Source: JAAFIP01 sp043769005
GTDB lineage: Bacteria; Pseudomonadota; Gammaproteobacteria; Burkholderiales; Burkholderiaceae_C
DNA length: 8,838 nt
Direction of reading: 5' to 3'
Assembly: GCA_043769005.1 (NCBI GenBank)
Contig: JAYVJV010000091.1
Span: 1 to 8,838, forward strand
Shown: positions 1 through 5,629 of the stretch, one piece after another
Layout: every line of letters begins with the position of its first letter
Position numbering within the stretch: the first letter of the stretch is position 1
The notes under the pieces: generated by a model
The model's input: the letters and a program-made list of their open reading frames with translations, nothing else
The model's database searches: none
What the model was told of the DNA's origin: nothing
Translations under genes and position numbers: made by a program

Positions 1-977
1 CGTTGGCCGAAGGTTTGGGTGCCTCTACCTTAGAAGATATTGAAGAGCTGGTGCAACGCTTTACCGTGGCCATCAATTTACTGCACCATATGCAGCCCGA
101 GGGTGTGGGCGCACGCAACTTGGCCGAATGCTTAAGCTTGCAGCTGCGTGCCCTGCCGCTGCACACACCCGCACGCAGTGCAGCGCTGGCCGTGTGCGCG
201 CAACCCACTGATTTGCTGGCGCGGCGCGATGTTAAACGCTTGGTCACTTTGTGCGGCTTGTCTGCCGACGAGGTCAAAGACGCTATTGCACTGATCGTGC
301 GGCTAGACCCCAAGCCGGGTCGCCAGTTTGCCGATGTAGAGCGCAATATTATTACGCCCGACGTTATCGTCACAGCGGCAGGGCGCGGCAGTGCTGCAAA
401 GTTCAGGGTACAGCTTAATACGGCGGTGATGCCGCGCTTAAGGGTGCACGATATTTATGCACAGGCTCTGAAAACTGGCAAAACCGGCAGCCATGCTAAT
501 TTGCAAGGCCGCTTGCAAGAAGCGCGTTGGTTTATTAAAAATATCCAACAGCGCTTTGACACTATTTTGCGGGTAAGTAATGCGATTGTGGAGCGGCAAC
601 GCAACTTCTTCACGCACGGTGCACTGGCCATGCGCCCGCTGGTATTGCGCGAGATTGCCGACGAGCTGGGCCTGCACGAGTCCACCATCAGCCGCGTTAC
701 CACCGCCAAATACATGTCCACCCCGCACGGTACCTTTGAGCTGAAATACTTTTTTGGCTCGGGCCTGAATACCGAAACCGGGGGCAATGCCTCCAGCACG
801 GCGGTGCGCGCCTTGATCCAGCAGTTTGTGGGCGCTGAAGACCGCAACAAACCGCTGTCGGATAATGCGCTGGCCGACATGCTCAAAGAGCAGGGCATCG
901 AGTGCGCCCGCCGCACAGTCGCCAAATACCGCGAGGCTTTGCGCATAGCACCGACGCACTTGCGCAAAACTTTGTAG
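1..977 (+). CDS. rpoN: RNA polymerase sigma-54 factor, C-terminal part (5' end outside window)
   Basis: Sigma-54 directs RNA polymerase to -24/-12 promoters that need AAA+ activators (nitrogen, motility and other regulons). The visible 324 codons, read in frame from base 3, begin inside the core-binding region (PEGVGARNLAECL at about residues 32-44). A helix-turn-helix follows (REIADELGLHESTISRV, about 216-232), and the RpoN box ARRTVAKYRE lies at about 302-311, next to the TAG stop. The core-binding, HTH and RpoN-box order is the usual one. The glutamine-rich region I and start of the core-binding domain lie upstream of the window, probably 170-200 residues given usual lengths near 500. No frameshift or damage is visible. 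Identity is near certain from the RpoN box. The gene is followed by a 344-bp noncoding gap with a large inverted repeat and no classical GC-stem/U-tract terminator. Confidence 0.97.
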   Translation, partial: LAEGLGASTLEDIEELVQRFTVAINLLHHMQPEGVGARNLAECLSLQLRALPLHTPARSAALAVCAQPTDLLARRDVKRLVTLCGLSADEVKDAIALIVRLDPKPGRQFADVERNIITPDVIVTAAGRGSAAKFRVQLNTAVMPRLRVHDIYAQALKTGKTGSHANLQGRLQEARWFIKNIQQRFDTILRVSNAIVERQRNFFTHGALAMRPLVLREIADELGLHESTISRVTTAKYMSTPHGTFELKYFFGSGLNTETGGNASSTAVRALIQQFVGAEDRNKPLSDNALADMLKEQGIECARRTVAKYREALRIAPTHLRKTL

Positions 978-1001
978 GTATTTATATAGTAGAGGGGAGG
1001 G

Positions 1002-1248
1002 AGGGGAGTTTTTGAACGCAGAGGGCGCGAAGGTTTCGCAAAGGGCGCAGAAGGAATACCAAAAATACAAAATAGAGAAAATAGAGAAAAGAGGGAGAAG
1101 CAATTTTCCGTGTACCTGCAAATAAGAAGTTTCAAAAAAGAACGCTTCATTTGAGCTAGTTTTAATTCATTTTTGGCTTTCCTTTCCCCCTTTCTTCTTT
1201 TGCGCCCTTTGCGAAACCTTCGCGCCCTCTGCGTTCAAAAACTCCCCT
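1002..1248. repeat. 247-bp element bounded by a perfect 48-bp inverted repeat
   Basis: Bases 1002-1049 and 1201-1248 are exact reverse complements over all 48 positions, separated by 151 bp of A- and purine-rich then T-rich sequence. A further few bases match imperfectly inward. Each arm contains four CGC(A/G)(A/G)AG-like units, at 1017, 1026, 1037 and 1046 in the left arm. The unit fills most of the 344-bp gap between rpoN and the methyltransferase gene. No ORF in it is credible; - strand ORFs reaching into it are shadows of rpoN. It could be a MITE-like or REP-like dispersed repeat, or two oppositely oriented copies of one. As RNA it would form a very long stem and could block read-through from rpoN. 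No target-site duplication was found. Confidence 0.9.
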
Positions 1249-1269
1249 TTTTCTTAACCTTTTTCTTAA
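1246..1269 (+). repeat. two tandem 12-bp pyrimidine-rich repeats
   Basis: The 12-mer CCTTTTTCTTAA occurs twice back to back (1246-1257 and 1258-1269), starting at the outer edge of the right inverted-repeat arm and followed by more pyrimidine-rich sequence. It lies about 50 bp upstream of the methyltransferase start. No function is evident. Together with the inverted repeat it makes up most of the 978-1321 gap. In the rest of that gap I see no convincing promoter. Confidence 0.75.
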
Positions 1270-1321
1270 CCTCTTTCCATCCCGCATTCTTTCCAATCGT
1301 CGCCATGAATCCCGTCCCCCT

Positions 1322-2692
1322 ATGAACCATCTTCAATTATTTCTCCCTTGTGCAGGCGGCGTAGAAGAGCTGCTGGCGCACGAGGTGCATCGTATTGTGA
1401 AAGTGCCTGTCAGCGTGATGCGCGGCGGTGTGATGCTGGAGGGCTCCTGGCGCGACGCGATGCTGCTGAATCTGCACAGCCGCCTGGCCATGCGGGTGAT
1501 GATCGAGCTGGCGCACAAGCCCTACCAGAACGAGCGCGACCTGTACGACGCAGCCAGCGAGGTGGCCTGGGAGCTGTGGTTTACGCCCAAAAACACCTTC
1601 AAAATTGAGATGACCTCGCAGCACAGTCCGCTGAAAAGCCTGAACTTTGCCGCGCTGACCATCAAGGACGCGATTGCCGACCGCTTTCGCAACAAGTTTG
1701 GCGTGCGACCCGATATCGACACCCACTGGCCGCATGTGCGCGTGCATGCCCACCTGACCACCGATGCCGTCACGCTGTACATCGACACCAGTGGCGAGCC
1801 GCTGTTCAAGCGTGGCTGGCGGCAAGACACCGGTGAGGCCCCGCTCAAAGAAACTTTAGCCGCCGCCATGATTGCCGCCAGCGGCTGGCAACCCGAGCAA
1901 CCGCTGTACGACCCCTGCTGCGGCAGCGGCACGATTGCGATTGAGGCCGCGCAAATCGCGCTGAACATTGCGCCCGGTTTGCAGCGCCAGTTTGCCTTTG
2001 AGCGCTACCTGCCATTTCAGCAGCACGTTTGGGATGCTATTAAAAACGAAGCTGCTCACGCTATATTACCGGGGCCTACAGACGTAAAAGACATCCAAAT
2101 CTTTGGCAGCGATGTGGCCCACCGGATGGTGGATTTTGCACAGCGGAATGCCGAACGCGCAGGCGTAGCACACGCGGTGCAGTTTCGCGGTGGCGATGCC
2201 TTGCAGCGCATGCCGCCCAGCACGCCCAGCGCCACGGTTCAACCCGTCATGCTGATTAACCCGCCCTACGGCGAGCGCATTGAGGTGGCGGGCATCGCCG
2301 GGCGGTCGCACGGCGATTCAAACACCCTCGCGCGGCCGCATGGCGATTCAAACACCCAGGGGCGGTCGCACGGCGGCTCCAATAACCCGGGAGAGCAGCG
2401 CGGCGCGCAGCCCGACGACTTCTTTGTGCAACTGGCCACCCACTGGAAGAGCCATTTCGACGGCTGGACGGCCTGGATACTTGCCCCCGACATGAAGCTG
2501 CCCGGCCGCATGCGCCTGAAAGAATCCCGCCGCGTCCCCATGTGGAACGGCCCCATCGAATGCCGCATGTTCAAGTTTGACATCCAAGGCCGCCGCGTGC
2601 ACCCCACGCCCTTTGATGGCACAGCCCCAGCAACAGCCGCCGCGCAGCCCGCCCCGCAGCAGCCCAGCGGCAAAGCAGGCGCAAGCGCTTGA
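1322..2692 (+). CDS. rlmL: THUMP-domain class I SAM-dependent RNA methyltransferase, RlmL N-terminal-half type (23S rRNA guanine-N2)
   Basis: This 456-residue protein resembles the N-terminal half of E. coli RlmL, which methylates G2445 of 23S rRNA. The C-terminal RlmK domain of the E. coli fusion is absent, so the symbol is by analogy. An N-terminal ferredoxin-like/THUMP region (about 1-160) leads to a linker GEAPLKETLAAAMIAASGWQP, here shortened as GEAPLKETLAA (from about 171). A Rossmann methyltransferase fold follows, with SAM motif I DPCCGSG (197-203), FGSDVAHRMVDFAQRNA (261-277) and catalytic NPPYGER (313-319). Two oddities stand out. Three 10-residue repeats (327-356) sit directly after the NPPY motif, and residues 239-253 are encoded by a copy of a 44-bp dispersed element. 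The C-terminal 30 residues are Ala/Pro/Gln-rich. ATG 1322 fits the family N-terminus although no Shine-Dalgarno is seen. The substrate is inferred from family. Confidence 0.92.
   Translation: MNHLQLFLPCAGGVEELLAHEVHRIVKVPVSVMRGGVMLEGSWRDAMLLNLHSRLAMRVMIELAHKPYQNERDLYDAASEVAWELWFTPKNTFKIEMTSQHSPLKSLNFAALTIKDAIADRFRNKFGVRPDIDTHWPHVRVHAHLTTDAVTLYIDTSGEPLFKRGWRQDTGEAPLKETLAAAMIAASGWQPEQPLYDPCCGSGTIAIEAAQIALNIAPGLQRQFAFERYLPFQQHVWDAIKNEAAHAILPGPTDVKDIQIFGSDVAHRMVDFAQRNAERAGVAHAVQFRGGDALQRMPPSTPSATVQPVMLINPPYGERIEVAGIAGRSHGDSNTLARPHGDSNTQGRSHGGSNNPGEQRGAQPDDFFVQLATHWKSHFDGWTAWILAPDMKLPGRMRLKESRRVPMWNGPIECRMFKFDIQGRRVHPTPFDGTAPATAAAQPAPQQPSGKAGASA
2036..2079 (+). repeat. 44-bp dispersed element, copy B, inside the methyltransferase gene
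   Basis: It begins GCTATTAAAAACG, continues with AGCTGCTCACGC and ends GGGGCCTAC. By eye it matches the intergenic copy at 5121-5164 without gaps at about 30 of 44 positions. It is read in frame as residues 239-253 of the methyltransferase (AIKNEAAHAILPGPT), using codons such as ATA, TTA and AAA that are unusual for this GC-rich gene. The position is a linker between the FERY and FGSD segments, where family members vary in length, so insertion would be tolerated. Confidence 0.6.
2301..2390 (+). repeat. three tandem 30-bp repeats in frame within the methyltransferase gene
   Basis: Units at 2301-2330, 2331-2360 and 2361-2390 share GGC/CGG-TCGCACGGCGATTC-like sequence with a period of exactly 30 bp. 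Units 1 and 2 share the run GGCGATTCAAACACCC; units 1 and 3 share their first 15 bases. Translated, they give GRSHGDSNTL, ARPHGDSNTQ and GRSHGGSNNP (residues 327-356). The period is a multiple of three, so copy-number change would keep the frame. The array sits about eight residues after the catalytic NPPYGER motif, where E. coli RlmL has only a short loop. Confidence 0.9.
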
Positions 2693-3113
2693 TGCCAGCG
2701 TGAACCCGCCTTTCGTGGTGCTAGACACCAATATCGTTTTAGACCTGCTGATTTTCAAAGACCCGCGCTGCGCTGCGCTACACGAGGCGCTTGGCAGCCA
2801 GGTCATTACATGGATTGCCACGCAAGTCATGCGCGATGAGCTGGAGCGCGTGCTCGCTTACACCCACTTGCAGCCGCGCATGGCTTTCTACCAAATCAGC
2901 GCCGAACAGGTGCTGGCACAATTTGATGCGCAGGTGACTGTGCAAACCACGGCAGCGCGTTGCCAGTTTGTCTGTACCGATGCCGATGATCAAAAATTTA
3001 TCGACCTGGCCGCGCAGCACCACGCTGTGCTGGTGAGTAAAGACAAGGCGGTGCTGCGTTTACGAAAACGTTTAGCAACTTTGGGTGCGGTAGTGCTCAG
3101 CCAGTGGCAATAA
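2616..3113 (+). CDS. PIN-domain protein, putative toxin component (COG1569-like)
   Basis: PIN domains are Mg-dependent ribonuclease folds, often toxins of toxin-antitoxin pairs. The fold begins with VVLDTNIVLDLL, which carries the first catalytic Asp. It continues through MRDELERVLAY (conserved Glu) and CTDADDQKFIDLAAQHHAVLVSKD (C-terminal acidic cluster), the layout of the 'putative toxin-antitoxin system toxin component, PIN family' group. The start is uncertain. ATG 2616 gives 165 residues with a 77-bp overlap of the methyltransferase gene and a Pro/Gln/Ser/Ala-rich N-terminus. GTG 2700 gives 137 residues, starts 8 bp after the methyltransferase stop, and fits the PIN core better. An upstream TTG at 2577 is also in frame. 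No antitoxin gene lies beside it: the left neighbour is the methyltransferase and the right one is the convergent carboxypeptidase. A housekeeping RNA-processing role is therefore as possible as a toxin role. Confidence 0.85.
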   Translation: MAQPQQQPPRSPPRSSPAAKQAQALDASVNPPFVVLDTNIVLDLLIFKDPRCAALHEALGSQVITWIATQVMRDELERVLAYTHLQPRMAFYQISAEQVLAQFDAQVTVQTTAARCQFVCTDADDQKFIDLAAQHHAVLVSKDKAVLRLRKRLATLGAVVLSQWQ

Positions 3114-3151
3114 GTGCTGCCAACGCTGTATGCGGCTTAAAGCTTGCTCTA

Positions 3152-4372
3152 TCACTTGATCCACAAACGGATCGCGTCCCAAGTGCGCCCTAGCCATCCG
3201 GCCTGTGCCACTTCTTCCAGCGCCACTAGAGGTACCTCGATAAACGGTTGGCCCGATACGCTCACTTTGAGCTTGCCTACGCTTTGGCCTTTGGCTAGCG
3301 GGGCCACCAAGGGTTCGGGCCGCTCGATTTGTGTGGTAAGTTTGCTCACCGAACCAGCGGGCACCGCGACGATGATGGCGCTTGCGCTGCCCAGTTTGGC
3401 CTGGGCTTGCTTGCCCTTCCAGATGTGGGGTGATGCCACCGCCTGGCCCGCTTCAAACAGCTTGACGGCATCAAACGCGGTGTAGCCCCAGTTGAGCAGC
3501 TTCTGGCTTTCGTTGGCGCGGGCGTTTTCGTTGGCGGTGCCCAGCACGATGGAGAGCAGGCGGCGCTGGCCCACGCCCGTCACATCGCGTTTGGCGGTGG
3601 CGATCATGCAGTAGCCCGCCGCCTCGGTGTAGCCGGTCTTCAGGCCATCGACCGTGGGGTCGCGAAACAGCAGCAAATTGCGGTTGGTGTCATTCGATGT
3701 CGGTGTGCCTTCAAAGTGGTATTTTTTGAGTGCGTAGTACTGCGTGTACTCGGGGAACTCGCGCATCAGGCGGGTGGACAAAACGGCCAGGTCGCGGGCT
3801 GTCGTGGTATGGCCGGGCTCGGTCAGGCCTTCGGGGTTTTTAAAGCTGGTGTTTTTCATGCCCAGCACCCTGGCCTGCTCGTTCATCAGCTTGACAAACT
3901 GCTCCACCGTACCGCCCACGCCCTCGGCCAGCGCGATAGTGGCATCGTTGCCGGACTGCACCACCATGCCTTTGATCAGGTCTTCCACGGGCACCTTCAT
4001 CTTGGGGTCGATAAACATGCGCGAGCCAGGCATCTTCCAGGCGCGTTCGCTCACACTCAGGGTTTGTTTGAGGTCGATTTTTTTGGCACGCAGGGCATCA
4101 AACACCAGGTAGGCAGACATGAGCTTGGTCAGCGAGGCGGGCTCCACTGGGCCATCGGCATCCTTTTCGGCCAGCACCTGGTTGGCGCTGATGTCCATCA
4201 GTAAAAAGGCTTTGGCAGCGATCACCGGGGCTTGGGGCAGGGCGAGAGTGCTGGTGGCCATGGCATGGGTGCCGCTGCTTTGCGCGGCAGCGTTGGGGAT
4301 GGCGAGATAAGTCGCAATCGCCAAGAAGGGTGTGAGCAAGCCCGTAGACAGGGCGCGTGTAAATAAGGTCAT
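3152..4372 (-). CDS. D-alanyl-D-alanine carboxypeptidase (PBP5/6 type, peptidase S11)
   Basis: This periplasmic enzyme removes the terminal D-Ala from peptidoglycan pentapeptides. The 406-residue protein starts with a signal peptide (hydrophobic core about 9-25, likely cleavage after the AAA at 28-30). All three penicillin-binding motifs are intact: SLTK (Ser80/Lys83), SGN (140-142) and KTG (245-247). A PBP5 C-terminal beta domain (about 295-385) and an amphipathic C-terminal helix (GWLGRTWDAIRLWIK) that anchors such proteins to the inner membrane follow. Length and order are normal for dacA/dacC enzymes; I cannot tell which paralogue it is. Only 38 bp separate its stop from that of the convergent PIN gene, with no clear terminator. 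It is the last gene of the - strand run, 92 bp after the hydrolase, and may have its own promoter. No Shine-Dalgarno is evident at ATG 4372, but the signal peptide supports this start. Confidence 0.96.
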   Translation of the reverse strand: MTLFTRALSTGLLTPFLAIATYLAIPNAAAQSSGTHAMATSTLALPQAPVIAAKAFLLMDISANQVLAEKDADGPVEPASLTKLMSAYLVFDALRAKKIDLKQTLSVSERAWKMPGSRMFIDPKMKVPVEDLIKGMVVQSGNDATIALAEGVGGTVEQFVKLMNEQARVLGMKNTSFKNPEGLTEPGHTTTARDLAVLSTRLMREFPEYTQYYALKKYHFEGTPTSNDTNRNLLLFRDPTVDGLKTGYTEAAGYCMIATAKRDVTGVGQRRLLSIVLGTANENARANESQKLLNWGYTAFDAVKLFEAGQAVASPHIWKGKQAQAKLGSASAIIVAVPAGSVSKLTTQIERPEPLVAPLAKGQSVGKLKVSVSGQPFIEVPLVALEEVAQAGWLGRTWDAIRLWIK

Positions 4373-4464
4373 GAGGGTGTGGCCAGTTGGGTAAGGGGAG
4401 GCAAGGCAGCTAGAAAAATGATGCTTTGCGAATAATGGGTGCCATGGGCTATTTGGGTGCTGGC

Positions 4465-5103
4465 TCAGGCCAGCAGATGGCGCAGCACCACGTATTTCAA
4501 CAGTGGCAATTGTCCATGAAAAAAGTGGCTGCCACCGGGTACCACCGTCACGGGTAGTTGCTGGGGGCGGGCCCAGTCCATCACGCTGGCCAATGGCACG
4601 GTGTCATCCAGTTCGCCGTGCAGCACCAGGGTGCGCTCGTGCAAGGCGGAGTCGATGGTAGCAACGGCAAAGCGGGTGGTGGCGGCACCGACCAACACGA
4701 TTTTTTGCAGCGCATTACGCTGTGCCGCATAGGCAATCACGTTAGAAGCCACGAACGAACCAAACGAAAAACCCGCCAGGCACAGCGGCGTGCCCTCGGC
4801 GCAGCTTTGGTCGATGATGGCGCGCAGGTCGTCAGCCTCGCCACGGCCTTCGTCGTGGCTGCCCGCGCTTTCCCCCACACCGCGAAAGTTAAAACGCAGT
4901 GTCGTCCAGCCCGCCTGGGTGCAGGCACGCGCCATGGTTTGCACCACTTTGTTGTCCATCGTGCCGCCAAACAGCGGGTGCGGGTGGACGATGATGGCGA
5001 TACCGCGTGGCGCAGGGAACAAAGCGCTGTCGGGCTGGTCGCGCAGCGCCTGAACCGTACCGGCAACGCCGTACAGGCTGAGTTTTTCAGTGTGCTGGTT
5101 CAT
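4465..5103 (-). CDS. alpha/beta-fold hydrolase (COG2945-like)
   Basis: This is a 212-residue cytoplasmic hydrolase of the small dienelactone-hydrolase-like group. The N-terminal block HPHPLFGGTMDNKVV (40-54) is the family signature and contributes the oxyanion region. The nucleophile elbow GFSFG places Ser113. The acid is in GELDDTVPL (Asp166 or Asp167) and the catalytic His is in GGSHFFHG (His193). The triad order is complete and the length is normal. The natural substrate of this group is unknown to me, and the neighbours (ferredoxin, carboxypeptidase) do not settle it. The start at 5103 (ATG) fits a complete first strand. The TGA stop lies in the loop of a perfect 6-bp hairpin (4459-4474), which lacks a U tract and so is not a classical terminator. 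A 44-bp repeat element lies just upstream of the start. Confidence 0.9.
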   Translation of the reverse strand: MNQHTEKLSLYGVAGTVQALRDQPDSALFPAPRGIAIIVHPHPLFGGTMDNKVVQTMARACTQAGWTTLRFNFRGVGESAGSHDEGRGEADDLRAIIDQSCAEGTPLCLAGFSFGSFVASNVIAYAAQRNALQKIVLVGAATTRFAVATIDSALHERTLVLHGELDDTVPLASVMDWARPQQLPVTVVPGGSHFFHGQLPLLKYVVLRHLLA

Positions 5104-5120
5104 AGAAAATGCAGCTATTC

Positions 5121-5164
5121 GCTATTAAATATGTAGCTGCTTGCACTATGCTTTGTTGGGCTAC
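5121..5164 (+). repeat. 44-bp dispersed element, copy A, intergenic
   Basis: This copy lies in the 76-bp gap between the ferredoxin stop and the hydrolase start. It begins GCTATTAAATATG, has TAGCTGCTTGCAC in the middle and ends TTGGGCTAC. It can fold: GTAGC at 5133-5137 pairs with GCTAC at 5160-5164, and GCAGCTA at 5111-5117 pairs with TAGCTGC at 5134-5140. Ungapped relatives occur at 2036-2079 and, on the other strand, at 5973-6016. I recall similar GCTATTAAAAA...GTAGCTGCTTGCGC intergenic motifs in Comamonadaceae genomes but cannot verify this here. Confidence 0.65.
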
Positions 5165-5179
5165 GGCTATATTTGGCAC

Positions 5180-5536
5180 TTATTTTCCGAGATGGGCGGG
5201 GGTTAGCAGCCGCTCTACCACTTTGCCGTTTTTTAAATGCGACTCGACGATCTCTTCAATGTCATGTTTGTCCACATAGCTGTACCACACGGCATCGGGG
5301 TAGACCACGCACACCGGGCCTGCGGCGCAGCGGTCCAGGCAGCCTGCCTTGTTGACCCGCACTTTGCCAGGGCCATTCAGGCCCGCCGCCTTGACGGCGT
5401 TTTTGCAGTGGGCGGCAGCGTCGCCCGCCTGGTGGTCGGCACACGAGGCCTCGCCTGCAGCGCGCTGGTTGGTGCAAAAGAAGATATGCCGCTGGTAGTA
5501 CGGTGCCTGGGCAGGCGTGGGATGGGTGGTGCTCAT
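5180..5536 (-). CDS. (2Fe-2S) ferredoxin, thioredoxin-like Shethna type
   Basis: This 118-residue protein has the thioredoxin-like [2Fe-2S] ferredoxin fold. It begins HIFFCTNQRAAGEASC and carries AGCLDRCAAGPVCVVYPD further on. The likely cluster ligands are Cys21, Cys32, Cys66 and Cys70. The C-x10-C and C-x3-C spacing is that of the Shethna type. Cys44 and Cys76 are additional, and the motif CVVYPDAVWY is typical. The role is electron transfer in the cytoplasm; the partner is unknown. The gene lies 93 bp after vanZ and 76 bp before the hydrolase on the same strand, consistent with one transcript or closely spaced ones. ATG 5536 gives the usual short polar N-terminal extension before the first strand; no clear Shine-Dalgarno is seen. 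Confidence 0.93.
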   Translation of the reverse strand: MSTTHPTPAQAPYYQRHIFFCTNQRAAGEASCADHQAGDAAAHCKNAVKAAGLNGPGKVRVNKAGCLDRCAAGPVCVVYPDAVWYSYVDKHDIEEIVESHLKNGKVVERLLTPAHLGK

Positions 5537-5629
5537 AGACTGATTTTATCGGGCAATCAGGTCGCCCTGCGCCGAGTGTCATGCCATGCCAGATGTCACC
5601 CCACGCCACAGCAGCACTGGCCTGCACCC

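Noticed and set aside
438..1150. Two - strand frames of over 220 codons covering the rpoN 3' end and the inverted repeat
   Set aside because: They are mostly antisense shadows of rpoN extended through the low-complexity repeat, and the two frames overlap each other. No domain is visible.
1002..1248. CRISPR-like array or IS element at the 48-bp repeat
   Set aside because: There are only two arms in inverted orientation, with no spacer series, no transposase and no visible target-site duplication.
4409..4451. Possible fourth copy of the 44-bp element upstream of the carboxypeptidase
   Set aside because: It shares GCTA, AAA and GGGCTA at matching distances, but the middle aligns only with shifts. 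Too weak to separate from chance.
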